Assembly (NCBI GenBank): GCA_963969365.1
Contig: OZ017749.1
Span: forward strand, 1,922,001-1,986,000
From: Asterochloris sp. CNOR1
Taxonomy: Eukaryota > Chlorophyta > Trebouxiophyceae > Trebouxiales > Trebouxiaceae
Length of the DNA stretch: 64,000 nt
Reading direction: 5' to 3'
A program made the translations under genes and the position numbers. Positions 50,201 to 62,500 of the stretch are shown in pieces (within the stretch, counting starts at the first letter, position 1; every line of letters starts with the position of its first letter). The notes beneath the pieces are model-generated. The model ran no database searches and was not told the origin of the DNA. It saw only the letters and a program-made list of their open reading frames with translations.

Positions 50201-53200
50201 GCACTGATGCTGCAGGCTGCCAGCCATGAGGACAGCCCTCATAAAAAAGGTGGAGCTCTTACACGCCTTGGAGACACAGCTGGCCCAGCTGACAACCAAT
50301 AAGCCCACATTGACAGGTGCCTAGGCATTGCAAGTGCAAGTTTGGAGAAAAGGCCGCTGGGCCCACACCAACCAGGCTGTAGGCCCACCACAACAACGTT
50401 GGGGGCAGCAACATCACAGAGCACACCACCGCCCCTACCCACCTTGACAGGTGCGTAGGCGTTTGAGGTGTAGTACTCAGTGACAAGGCCAATGGTGAGG
50501 CCGCCCCACAGGCCAGAGGCCACACAGAAGAACAGGTAGTAGTTCTTCACAATACGCTCAGGCTCGTCAGTGAAGATGCCATGGAATTCGCGCGGCAGGC
50601 ACAGAAGAGTGATGGCCAGCACTGCCTGCAGCAGGGAAAGTTAAGTTTGAGAGCTGGGTTGGAAGCTTGGTGGCTGTGACTTGCAGCAGTGGCAGACGTC
50701 AGTGTGAATCCAAGTTGAGCTGTGAGTGAAGCTGGCACTGCGTTTCACTGCTATCAGCAGGACAGCCATGGTGTGAAAGCACAGCACGAGCTGTAGACTT
50801 GCAAATGATGCCCACATGCAGACCCTCTGCAGCTGACGACAATTTGTGCACCCACAAACTTGCACACCAGCAACCTCAGCAGCTGTGGCAGACAAGCAAA
50901 CTGTGAAACCACTGCTACTGCTCATGCTGAGCCTCCTCTGCTTGAGACCAAAATTGCCTCTGCAGAGGCACACCAAGGGAGTGCCCGTCACTGATGCAGG
51001 CAGCCACCCACGCAGACTTAGTAGTTGCAACCTGCAGCCCCTTCCGATTGCAGGCAGCTCAGCTTTGACAAGACAGGATCCTGACAACTTAGCAGCAGGC
51101 ACAGGTTGCCAAGCATAGCCCCAGCCGCAGACCATAACCTCAGGTGGATGTGAGCCCACTGGGCTCACCAAATGATTTCCAAAGAAGGCCAAAACAGCAA
51201 CAGCAGACGGAGCTCACGGGGGTGGCCAGCAGGGTGGAGATGACGAGCTGCAGCTTGAGGGTGCGCTCGATGTCAGACACCAGGCGGGCGGGCTTCAGGT
51301 CGGTGGCGATGAAGGTGGTCACCACGCAGACCAGGATGCCGACAGCTGAGATGGCCAGGGGGTAGGACAGGGCCACGTAGTTGTGCTCCTGGGCCAGGCT
51401 GGAGACCGACAGCAGGATGAGGGCGGCGCAGGAGGACTCGGCAAAGGAGCCGAACAGGTCAGCGCCCATGCCAGCGATGTCGCCCACGTTGTCGCCCACA
51501 TTGTCTGCAGGGGAGGCAGTGCATTTAAGTGGATGCTGGTGCTGTGTCTGGGCAGTGTAAGCTCCTGTGTTGCTGGAGTTGTGCACCAGCTTGTCCTGCA
51601 GGGCAATGCTCGGCGGCCTTAACCAGAGCTGCAGCCACCTATGCCCCTTCAAGGTGTCAACTCTCCTATCATGGCCACAGGCTCTCAGGCGCCCCTTGAG
51701 GCAGCCTCAGCAATACCTACATGCAGAGTTGAAGCTGACTGGCCCCTGCAGCAGCCCCATCCCTGCGAGAGTCCACCTGCCATTGGGGTGTCCAGATGCA
51801 CAAGTGGCACTGACATGTAGGACCGGAACCTGCAGTACTGGCTGCCTGGATGCAATTGCAGTGCCCTGATGCATCCAGTGCACAAGGATGCCAGCATGAA
51901 GGACCTGGGATCTGCCTTTGGGGGGTTTTGGTGCAACTGGGCTTAGCCTGAGGTGCCCACAGTCGTGACTGGCTGCCTACCTGCAATGGTGGCAGGGTTG
52001 CGGGGGTCGTCCTCAGGGATGTCCTTCTCCACCTTGCCCACCAGGTCAGCACCCACGTCAGCAGCCTTGGTGTAGATGCCGCCGCCCACACGCCCGAAGA
52101 GGGCAATGGAGGAGCCACCCAAGCCATAGCCAGCAATGGCCTCATACAGGCCATGCCAGTCGTCATTGAAGATCTGCAGGAAAGGTCAAGGAAGTGATAG
52201 GCCTGGGCAGCAACTTGTGTCGACTGGGCCGCAGGCCAAAAGATGTGCACAGAAGGGCTCCAGCAGGCCTCGCCAGTGAGTTTCAGAAGCACTGCTGGCA
52301 GCAACAACCCAGACTGATGTCTGGGCAGGTGCAGGCGCAATATGTGGTCACCAGGTGCATGAGCCATGCTGTGCACTCAATACTTCAGCAGCACTGCAGG
52401 GTGGTGCATGAGCCCCATGGCGTGCAGCCAGCCAGCGGGCTGCACCAAGCTGATGCATGATCCATGAAGGGCAGCGAGGGTGTGGATGGCAGTGCAGGCG
52501 GGTGCTTACCCGGTGGTAGACCTGAATGGTGATCCAGAGCACCAGCAAGCCATTGCCAGCCAGCAAGAACCCCATGACAGCGCCAGAGCGGAAGGCTGCA
52601 GGGAGCAGAATGATTCACTCAGATAGTAATGCCGCCACTGCTGCATCTCTGATGACGCTACACAAACGGACAAAGCCCGCCAGGCAGGGCTTGGTCAACA
52701 GTGACAGGGTGCACATGGGTGCAGCATGCACCGGTGGGCGCAGAGTGCAGGGGCAGACATGTCAGGGTGCAGGGGAGCCCCCATGTGAACACAGCCAGGC
52801 ACAGCAATGCCCACCAGCTATGGCAGCCTTGACTTTGACTAGGACCAGGCTGCCCATACAGAGATGCCTCGTGACGCAGACCTACCCAGCTGGGAGGGTG
52901 CATGAGGTGTGCATAAGCAGGCTGCCCCACACAGATGCAGAAGTGTCCAGCCGCCATATACAGTAGCCATAAAGGCAGGTGCAGTGTCATTGCCATGCCT
53001 CGATCACAATCACACACGCACCTCCCTGGTGAAAACCCCAAACCCAACTACAAGGGTGCAGTGGTACCCAGCGGCCGCACTCTCCCGTCGACCACTGGCG
53101 GTGCCTCAGTTGCCACCGATGCACATGCTCTGTGACACAAGATGGTGCAGCAGTGCCCAGCAGCCGCACTCACCACACATGAAGGCGGGCGCAATGCCCT

Positions 53201-54439
53201 TGCGGGCCTCAAGCGCAGTCCTGGCATTGGCGTACACAGCGATCTTCATGCCCAGGAAGCCAGACACAATCGAGGTTGTGGCCCCCAGCAGGAAGGAGAC
53301 TGTGGAGAACACTCCATTGTAGAGGGCTGGGGCATGGCCAGCCTTCCACTCCCGGGAGAACCCGTCCTGGCTGCTCAGCAGCACAAAGATGAGGCCAGCA
53401 AAGAAGACCTGCAGCAGAAGTGGGCAGTGCTGCTTTCTGGAGTGCAGGGACCTGGATGATGGTGGAGTGGAGCTGCAAAGGTCGGCCTGTGCGTTCTGGG
53501 CTGCTGCTCAGCTGCTGCGGACTTGGTTGGCATGTTCTGCGATGGGGCCAACCAGAGGATCAGCGTTGGGAGATGCCTGATGCCGACCAGACGGTACATC
53601 TTCCTGTGCGGCACGGTCCCAGCATTCTGGGCCTAATCAGCTGCTCTGTTTCTGCAGATAGGGCACCCGCATGGCCGAGTCGTGGTGGTGCTGGAGACAT
53701 GACCAAGACGATGACTCAGACCAGCAATTGTTTGCCTTGTGTTTGTGCTGTCTCCTGCAGAAGCCCACAGCAATCTGCCGACGTGCGGTCTGTCGGCGTC
53801 TAGCTGGCTGAGTCAGGTATGGGTTGTCACATGGGCCGCCAGCTCAAACAGGTGTGTGTGCCCACTTGATGCCAGCAGGTCAAAGTCGACAGCCATTGGA
53901 AGCACACACTGCAGCAGGACTGCTCACCATGAAGACGCCCATGTACTTGTACTCGGTGAAAAGGAAGGAGGTAGCTCCCTCACTAATGGCGGCCTGAAGA
54001 TCTGCTGCCTTCTGCACGATCTGCGGCCATGTCAGGCAGGGAGTCAGGCTGCTGGTGGCTAGATGCAGGGTGATGGTCATGGCTGTCTGCTGAGGCTGTG
54101 GATCAGCACAGTGCCAACGTCCCCTCCGGCAGCCTCATGGCCTTGCAGGCTGTATTGCTGGCGTGAGGTGCTGCCAGCATGACTGATCAAATTGATCTTG
54201 ATGCAGCACAAGGCTGCTTGACTAGCACACATGAAGGAAGCATCGTCAAGCGCCTGCACCTCATCCTCGCCACGCTGCTCCTCCTCAAGCAGGTAGCCTC
54301 GTGTTCCATCCGCTCTAAGGCCTTGGCTGCCGGTGGAAACCTGGATCTTGGACACTCGGTACCATAAGAAGACGCCAAAGATGATACTAAGAATAGCTGC
54401 TCCTGGAATGAGGATGTCGACGGCCAGATGTTGCAACAT
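47255..54439 (-). CDS. VHP1: Vacuolar-type H+-translocating pyrophosphatase, type I (K+-dependent)
   Basis: Fourteen exons, 753 aa: 54439-54260, 54020-53928, 53408-53174, 52595-52510, 52173-51981, 51504-51218, 50625-50443, 50052-49869, 49353-49112, 48854-48669, 48449-48293, 48036-48008, 47806-47720, 47374-47255. It couples PPi hydrolysis to proton pumping into vacuoles or acidocalcisomes; about 16 membrane helices are expected. Substrate-site blocks: [61 protein letters not shown] and [20 protein letters not shown]. The segment [20 protein letters not shown] has Ala where K+-independent enzymes have Lys, so type I. An in-frame ATG at 54502 would add 21 residues; 54439 fits the usual short lumenal N-terminus. 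Exon 12 is only 29 nt. The start lies about 215 bp from the PDK stop. Confidence 0.96.
50304..50326 (-). repeat. Decoy copy of H+-pyrophosphatase exon 7 end
   Basis: These 23 bp match 50438-50460 at 21 positions, offset 134 bp. The true copy encodes AYAPVK before its donor; the decoy has a stop in that frame. Confidence 0.75.
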
Positions 54440-54653
54440 CTTGGCAAACTTGCGCCGCACACTCCAAAAGAGCTCAACTGTATGGGGAAAACGATGGAGC
54501 ACACCCCAGAAGGGGAATCTGACGCCTTCAGCTCTCCTTCAGCTAAACACTTTGGTTGCACTTGAGTTGCCCATGTGAGGGACTGCATGGTTCATGAGGA
54601 ATGCTGGCCACCAATCTGAGGGGAGGATGGACTGAGAGATGTATAAATGGAGA

Positions 54654-57600
54654 TCATGGCAATGGCTCCTGATATTCGCCCTGCAGCAGGCCAAGCATGT
54701 TTGTTGGGGGCAGGATGTGGGACTTGGCTGACTACAACAGCAAAGCACACAAAATTTACCAGGCGATTGAGATGGAGGTAAGCGTCAGTGCCATATGACT
54801 CCATTGAGATGATCTGCAATTACAGGTGAGCTGGAACAAAATGGATGGAGTTGAGGAGAGCAGAGCGCCTGATACGATGCTGCACAGGATGAAAGCAGTA
54901 CCACGCAGGGACACTGGCTCAAGTGTCGAGCCGAGGGCCAACAACAAACACTGCCAGCTGCAGGCAGACCCCTCCAGGGGGTGGAGGGGACCGGGGCGAG
55001 AGCATCCAAGGGCCACGCACCTGCAGGTCCCCGCCGAAATATCGTGCATACAGCCTGCTGAGGGGCAGGCCATATCCATAGCCAGCCAACACAGCAGGGC
55101 TGTCCTCTCCCTCCCCCTCCACATCCATGTCAGACAGCGGGGAGTTGGCAGTGGAGTACAGGTAGGTCCAGATGCGGGGCAGGCCGCTGCGGGGAATGCC
55201 GCCGCCCTCGTCTGACACCTGCAAGAGAGCAAGTCCTTTGATCCCACCGGGGATATTGAGCGCTGCCATTAAATGGGCAGCTGCAGGGATGCAGCTCCCT
55301 TTGGCTGGCAAGCATCTCCTGGTGTGACATTCCCTCAACATCATCTGGGGCGCCACAGCAGCGTCAGCTTGAGAGGAGAGCTGCCCACAGGCCCATGCCT
55401 GGCGACCCAGCAGCAGAAAGACTTGAGTTGGGATCTTAGCAAATGAGCTCAGCAAGGTAGCTGGCCCCTGCCTGCAGCAGTGTCAGGCAGTGCTGCCCCA
55501 CAGATGCGCAGCAGCATCTCATCTGGGTAATCAGATCTGCAAGCAATCCTGATACAGCCAGCAGGCAAGCAGCTCTACCCTGCAGCAAGGCGCACAGGTC
55601 TATCAAAGGCTTCTCATTCAATGCACTCACAAATGAACAGGCAGAAGACACTTGTGTTGCTGTTGACTCTGCGCCATATGCACACAGCTGTGCTACAGGT
55701 CCCATGTGGAGCAGCAAGGACACCTGTTCTACCAGTGCTTTGTGTGCATTGCTGCAGCAGTGTTTCAGGCCACCCATGTGAGCGGCAGGCAGCATGATCA
55801 TGCAAATGCTTCCTATGCACGGCTGCAGCGCTTGCTACAGCTTACCTTAATGGTCACATCCTCAGCGCCCTCTGCAACCACAATTCTGATGGGAGGGGGC
55901 TCCTCAACTGAATCCTCATACCTGCAGATCAAGTAGGACACCTCATCGTGATGGCCTTTCAACCAAGAGCACTCCACAGAGCATGAGCCTGGACTTTCAT
56001 GTGTCTCTACACCTTCAGTTGCAGCAACCCCTTAGCAGCTTGGTGCAGGGCAACAGCAAGCTGGGCCAGAGTTCCAGCCAGCTGAGCAGACCAAGTTGGG
56101 AGGCCGCACCAACCGCAGGAGCCTGACATGCTGAAGCCTGCCTTGTGCCTTGAGAGCCAGGTGACTGGCTGGCAAGCCATGCCATGCTGCCGTGCTAAAT
56201 GTCGGGCGACTGGCAATGGGAGTGAGGCTGGGACAAGGGAGGCGTTGTGCGGGGCAACACATGCCTGGACGGGGTCACGTGTGCATCTGCAGTCCAGCCA
56301 GCACCTGCTGAGCAGGCAGGCCCTTGACCCACAACTTGAATGTTCCTGATGTGACACTCCATCACTTTGAGGACAGGCTTGACACCACTCACTTGTCGTT
56401 GACTGCCCTGAGGGAGTTCTTGACCAGCTCAAAGGTCATGTGGTGCAGGTGGGAGGGCACGTAGGCAAAGCTGAACTTCTGATCTCCCCAGATCTTAACC
56501 TCCGGGGCTGCCGCATATTCGCGCATGCAGATGGCTCGCGCGTCATACACTGCGTCCTGAATGACCTCATAGGGCGCACACTTGGTGCAGATCATGCCTA
56601 CAGAAGCAAACAGGGCAGGCTGAGCTCTGCAGGGGTTGACTGATGCGGGTGAGAGACAGCTTGCCCAAGATAGGCATAAACCAGGTGCAGATGATGCCTG
56701 CAGGAGGAAAGAGTGGCAGCCTCATCTCTGCAGGGAGCAACTGACAGCTGGCTCGAGGCTGGGCATGCTCATGGTACAGATGATGGTAGGGACGGACAGT
56801 GATCGATCAATCTCTGCAAGCGCAAATGGTGCAGCAGCAAGGCTGCTGCTGACAGCTGGCCCAGCTTAAGGCGCGCACTGGGGGCGGGTCATGCCTGGCT
56901 GAGTCCTGCTGGGGATGCCTCATGCAGGAAGCTGCTGCTGACAGCAGATCCTGTTGGGTGCTGATGCATACACAACTCACCAATGTAAGTATCCCGTTGC
57001 GGCTCGTGCAGCTCGATGTGCTGTCCGATGAGGATACGAATGCCAATGCGGCTGAGGTAGAAGTTGTCCAGGAATTGGTGAATCTCAGGCACCTCATTAA
57101 GACCAAGCCCCTCGTGCAATTCCTTCTTTAGCTCAGCCACCCCCATGGCCATCACTGGCACCACGTGACGATGCCTGCAAACAGGGGTGTAGCATCAGCC
57201 TTCCACTGACAACATCAGGCGTGGGCTGACGGCCTGTCTAAGCCTTGCAGGCACTGCATCACAGCCAAGGTGCCCATGGCCAGTACAGGCACCACTCCTG
57301 CAAGTGCACAGGCAGCCTGGCAATTCTAACACCACTGCCTCGACTAGAAAGCCATTGCGAGCTCCATCTGGCCCGCCTGCAGGGCAGGCCAGGACCATGA
57401 CTGTAAGACCCCTCCGAACAGCTCTGCCAGGCAACACCAAGGAACTGCTCACTGAGGACTGAGATGAACAGCAGCTGCAGCCTTGCTGTCATCAGGCGCC
57501 CCTGGGGCAGCCAGAACTGCTCCTCGGTGCAGTCAGGGCGCCCTGGGAATCCTGTGCAGCTTCAGGGACCTGCTGCGCAATATGGTCTTCAAGCAAGCCC

Positions 57601-58583
57601 TCATTGCGCAGCAGGTCTCTGAAGTTGCTCATTGGCATCACTGCAGCCCAGCTTGCGCAGGCTGCGCGTTGAGCTGCGAAGGGTTCCAGATGTGTCAGAG
57701 TGGCTGCTCAGGACCCTTGAGCTGCTGCTGACCTGTGGTAGATGTGGCGCAGCAAGTCTGTGAACTTGGCCTCGTCATTGATGTCCTGTATGCGGGGGAA
57801 CTCGCGCAGCTCCCGAAATGACTCCACATACCAGTCCCGAACCTGCAGGTGCATGTAGACCTCTGCACTCAACTATCTGGGGCCACTGCTGACTCTGGTG
57901 ACTTGGGCCTGTGCCACAGTTGTACAGCAGAAGCAGCAGCTGGCAGCTCTAGGAAGGGCGCCACAAAAAAGTCTCAGATCAAATTTTTTGAAACTGGCAC
58001 TGCTGGCGCTGGCATCATGCCGCAGGTGCGCAGCAGCAGGCCAAAGCTCATTGCAAGCCCAGCCAGACTCAGCCACCTGTACCTGAAAGGCAGTCGCTAG
58101 GCAGACAGGCGACAAGCATGACTGATTCACAGATGCAAGTGGTTCTAGCAGGGGCAGGGTTCAGTACTTGCAGTGGCAATGTGTTTCTGGGGCTCCCTTG
58201 TCCCTCCTGCAGACCTGGCCCATGAGGGACTCAGCGGAGAGGCCAGGCGTTGAGTGACAGAGCTCTGCCACCACATGAGCCAGTGGAGATATCAGTATGC
58301 TGTGACAAGCGTGGGTGTAGATGCATGCCCCGCTGGCACGCACCTTGATCACGTGTGGCTTGGCGGACAGGCCATACGGCAAGTTCTCGAGCTCAGCCAC
58401 TCGGTGAGCCAGGCGCACGGGCAGCTCATTGTGTAGAAACTGGGCCGACAGGATGAGCTGGCGGCCAATGGGGTTGGCTCCAAAGTCCAGCATGTAGCGC
58501 AGGCTGACCCCGGTCTGCTTCTTCATTGAGCAGGTGTAGATGTCATCCAGGAGCATTTTGGGCAGCGCATCTGCCAGTCGCAC
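54654..58583 (-). CDS. PDK: Mitochondrial pyruvate dehydrogenase kinase
   Basis: Eight exons: 58583-58344, 57842-57733, 57174-56981, 56597-56393, 55921-55846, 55218-55021, 54813-54760, 54680-54654. They match plant PDK end to end: SMKKQTGVSLRYMLDFG, FLHNELPVRLAHRVAELENL, VRDWYVESFRELREFP, HRHVVPVMAMGVAELKKEL, FYLSRIGIRILIGQHIELHE, N-box MTFELVKNSLRAVNDK, G1 SDEGGGIPRSGLPR, G2 AGYGYGLPLSRLYARYFGGD and the C-terminus RLGEYQEPLP. It phosphorylates the E1-alpha subunit and switches the complex off. The first exon begins at an acceptor (VRLADALPKMLLDD), so a short upstream exon with the ATG, like the plant MA-start, is missing; otherwise M at 58556 gives 358 aa. The last coding exon is 27 nt. Confidence 0.95.
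56694..56720 (-). repeat. Decoy copy of PDK exon 4 start
   Basis: The string ggtgcagatgatgcctgcag repeats ggtgcagatcatgcctacag of the true exon/acceptor edge at 56584-56603, offset 110 bp. A third, weaker copy (ggtacagatgatgg) is near 56774. Confidence 0.7.
57250..57305 (-). repeat. Decoy copy of PDK exon 3 start
   Basis: After CTTGCAG the minus strand reads GVVPVLAMGTLAVMQ, against HVVPVMAMGVAELKK of the true exon 3 (57174). The offset is about 125 bp, in the preceding intron. Confidence 0.65.
58208..58282 (-). repeat. Decoy copy of PDK exon 1 end
   Basis: The minus strand reads HVVAELCHSTPGLSAES, in the same frame as and open from the true exon text HRVAELENLPYGLSAKP (58344-58412). Offset is about 140 bp. 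Confidence 0.75.
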
Positions 58584-59530
58584 CTGCAGGCAGTCAGTGC
58601 AGTTGTGTAACTGTCACTGGCAGCAACAGCAGGGCAGCCACTGCGCGCTGCTGATCAAAATAGTGTGTCAGCTGCTTCTGCAGGCAAGAAGAGTTGTAAG
58701 CACCTAGGGCGTGCAGCACCAGCAGGATGGTCCCCCTGTGGTGCTTGTGTCAGCAGTTTGCCGCTTCAGCAGGCAAGCAGTGCGGTTGAACACATGTGGC
58801 TTTCAGCGTGAGATGGTTGGCCCCTGTCTGCCTTTCAACAGACTGCACTCCAGGTGTACACTGCCAGCCACGTCTGCAGGCAAGACATCAAATGGGCACA
58901 AGCAGGCTGGCCCGTGTAGCAGCAGCAGATGCAAAGGGCGCAGGCATTGCATCTGCTGGCTCGTTCAAGGCTGTCTGCAATCCTAGGGAATTGAGATTTT
59001 TGAAAAGATTTGGTCCAAGAGCTGCATGGGCGCAACTTATGCATGGGCGCAACTTATGCATGGGCTCAGCAACACAGCTGGGGTGCATAGTATGTTGGCA
59101 AGGTGGGGCCCGCAGGGCATGCATGCAGGAGGACAACAGAAAACATGAGTACTGTGCAGCAGATCAGATGCGTCACGTTGCGCTGACCTGCTTTGCTGCA
59201 GCCAGAGCTGCCCAGACTCCCCGGGCATAACGTGCAGCCATGCAGCTGCAGGGCCTGGTTCTGGCCGCACTTCAGCTAGCAAAAGACTCTAGCCTCCTTG
59301 AGGTTGTGCAGGAGGCTTCTTTAGGCTGAATCTTGTCGGCGTGGGAGTGTGCCGATCATTGGCTTCATTTGGAATGGCCCATCTTGTTGGCCTCTATCTG
59401 TTTGCATGCTGAGTTTACATGGCACGGCTTCCATTACCGGAACCAGGCTGGTCCACATGGATCTCCTCTTGATTGAAAATGTTGTGACTAATGTGACACT
59501 TTTGTGGCTGCCAGCCTCATTGCAGGCAAT
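58584..59530. other. Divergent intergenic region, PDK / TTLL12-like
   Basis: About 950 bp that should hold both promoters and the missing first exon of PDK. I could not place that exon. The only structure seen is the 17-bp tandem repeat at 59024-59066. Confidence 0.5.
59024..59066. repeat. 17-bp tandem repeat, two and a half copies
   Basis: gcatgggcgcaacttat occurs at 59024-59040 and 59041-59057, followed by a partial third copy (gcatgggc). Confidence 0.9.
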
Positions 59531-62500
59531 ATGGCTGATGCTTCCACTCAATTTGTGCAATTCCTGAGGGGTACTGGCCTGCCAGAGAGCCTGTGGGGCA
59601 GGCTCCTGGACCAGATAGATGCAGGCCAGCTGGGATGCGACGGCTGCCTGAAGGTGATCTGCAGTGCTCTGAGCAGACATCAGGCAAGCGGCACTCAATG
59701 CAGAGTGCGCTACATGCAAGACGTGCATGGCTGTGATCTGCAGGCAGTGCAGAGGAATGGAGAGTGCAAGGTGGTTGCTGAGAAAGACATGGCAGCAGAG
59801 CATCAGGTCTGGCTGCTGCCCCATGTTGTGGAGGCCACGCGCCCTGGCTTAAAGGAGCTACTGGACACCAACTCCCTGCTGCTGGAGACATGCAGCCAGG
59901 TGCTCCAGCTGGAGGAGTCCCCACAAGGTATGCAGCAGCAGGGCAAGGCCTGGGAAGAGGCGTGCTTTGCACATTGTTGATGGTCAATCACACAGGTGCT
60001 GCAGCTGGAGGCAGCAGGAGGCAGCAGGTTCGCAGCAGCAGGGAACCCAAGCCCTGCCTCCACTTTTGATGCTGCAGCACCCTGCTTCGCACCTGGCAGG
60101 CCCTCCTTGCCCCAGACATGGGCAGAGGCTGATGGCATGCAAGGCGTGCATGCCTGCCATGGCTGCCTATGCACAGCAACTGTGGACTGTCCTGCAGCTG
60201 TGTCTACATGCCTGCCCTGGACCAAGTCCAGGTCACTGCAAGCCAATCTCACCTAAAGCCGTCTCGAGCACCCAGACCTCGGCAGGCCAATCCTCCCACC
60301 TGCAGGCAGACCAAGCTTCAAGGCCATCTGGCGCCTAAACGGAGTGCGAGGGCTGCATAGGCAGAGTGACAGTCGACTCCATCTCTTCTTGAGGTCATGA
60401 CTATGGAAGCATAATCACTCCTCCTACATGCAGGCGGCGCAGGGGTCAGCGCTGTCTTCGAGGCCTTCTGGAGCCGGGCACGTGCCTCTGTGCCCGTCAG
60501 CACAGACCAGCGTGCCTTTACGCTGTGGCACCTTGACGGGACCCAGGCCTGCTGGATGCGCCATGCAGAGTCCCCCTTGGCTGCACTGGCAGCCCTGCCG
60601 GGGCACCTGTGCCAAGCACTGGAAGGGGATGCTGTTGCCCCCTTTGGCATATCCATGATATGGCTCAGGGGCTCTGTCAAGGTGGGCAGGAATGTTGGCC
60701 CCTTGGCATGTGCTGCGGCTCCAGGGCTTCTGTCAAGGTCCAGGGAGAAGGGGCATGCGGGGAATGGGGGATGCGAGGGCATTGTGTATCCAGCCGGTGG
60801 CCCAAGGCAGCTTGTGTTGGTAACAGCTGCTGCGTCATTGCAGCAGCCCCATGGCAGCGGTAGGGGTGCTGCTTTGGGGTGCTGTCCTGTCTTGTGCTGG
60901 GGCCCGCCCCCAAGATGGGTCTTCAGTGGAGTGTGCTTCAGGGCTGACAGCTGCCAGCAGGAAACCAGGTACTTATGCCTTTTGTCCTGCATGCGCTTGG
61001 CCATTTTGACGGCTTAGATGAGGCAGACCCTGATCTCATACAGAGCTCACTCTACAGATGCAAGCCGTATTGACATTCCTGAGGCAAGCTGCACAGACAC
61101 CCCACAGACAGCCCTGCATGATAATGACAGCCTGCATACATTATCCAGATGGCCAGGACATCACGCCGGAACAACAGGTTCAGGTGTGGGCCTGTCAAGA
61201 ATCATGGCCACAAGCACTTGCCTCATTTTTGCAGAGGAGATCATTCCAACACTCCCTTTCGGAATGATCGGCTGGCGGCAGCAATGCCTGAGTGCTGTTG
61301 CCCTGCCGCAGATAGTGCAGCCAAGAATTGCTTGCTCACTGTGCAGGCTGGCCAGGAGGTCACGCGGGACCACCTGCCGCGGGGACCGCGCAGCCTGCAG
61401 CGTGGGGCTGCCCTGCTGTGCTTGCTGGACAGGCCACAGCTGTGGGCACATGCAGCTGAGTTCGAGGGGTATCAGGCCGGTCTGCGGAGGGAGATGGAGG
61501 GCCAGCAGCCCCCAGGTGTGGGGCAGGCCCTGCCACGGAGGAGCCCTGCAGACACACGAGTGTGGCCCAAGGTGAGCCTTCTGAGCTACACGAGCGGCAC
61601 GCTTGAGCGGGATTGGTGGTCGAGGCTGGCTGCCCCCAGAGATGGTGTTCGTCCATCCTCCTTCAGCTGGACCATGGCTGCCCCAAGTGAGTACTTGCTT
61701 CTGTGCAGAGAAGGCATGCATGAGGTCTGCGGGCAGGGTTGCTGTGCAGCACTTGCTGCCCCCAGAGATGGTATTGTGTCCAGCCTCCTAGGGGCGGCCA
61801 GGACCTGACCCTGCACATGCGCCGCAGCCGCAGCCGCCCAGGGAGGGACTTGGCTTTGGCGACAAGCATGCTTGCAAAGGACCGAGGTGCTGCTGTCAGA
61901 GGGCCAGATACTTTCTACAGGGGCCAGAGGGCTTTGCCCTTCCTGGAGGACACATGTTTGCATGCCCCTGTTGCTTTCAGCTCCATCATGGGCTGCCCTG
62001 CCACCTGACATGGTGCATACTGCTGCTGCCTAAGAGCTGCTGCCCACGCCTGGCCAGGGTGACAGCACTGCCCATGGCCGCAGCCTGATCAACCTACGTA
62101 CAGGTGGTTACTGGGGACTGCCCTGGATGGCTGTATACTTCATGTATGTACCCTCAAATCACTTCAGCTTGCCGGCTGAAGAGGTCACTTGTTCCCCTGT
62201 GCCTGGGCTGCCGCTGTAGCACCATGTGCTCACAGTCAGCTCATTGGAGTGTGTTCGCAGCTGCAGGGCTACAATGAAGCAGCGATCCGCATCTTCTGCA
62301 ACTACCCAAATTTCATAGATGCTGCATCTGTGGCGCCCTTTGTGCCTGTGGACGACCCAGATGAGGCAGACGTACTGTTCTCCCCACAGCCCATCAACGC
62401 CTTCATGAATATCCCAGAGTGAGCGCCCTCCACTCTACGCATGTCAGCCCTGTTTGGCCATGTGAGCTGGGGGCCATGCTGAAGGTAGTGCAATGGGCTG

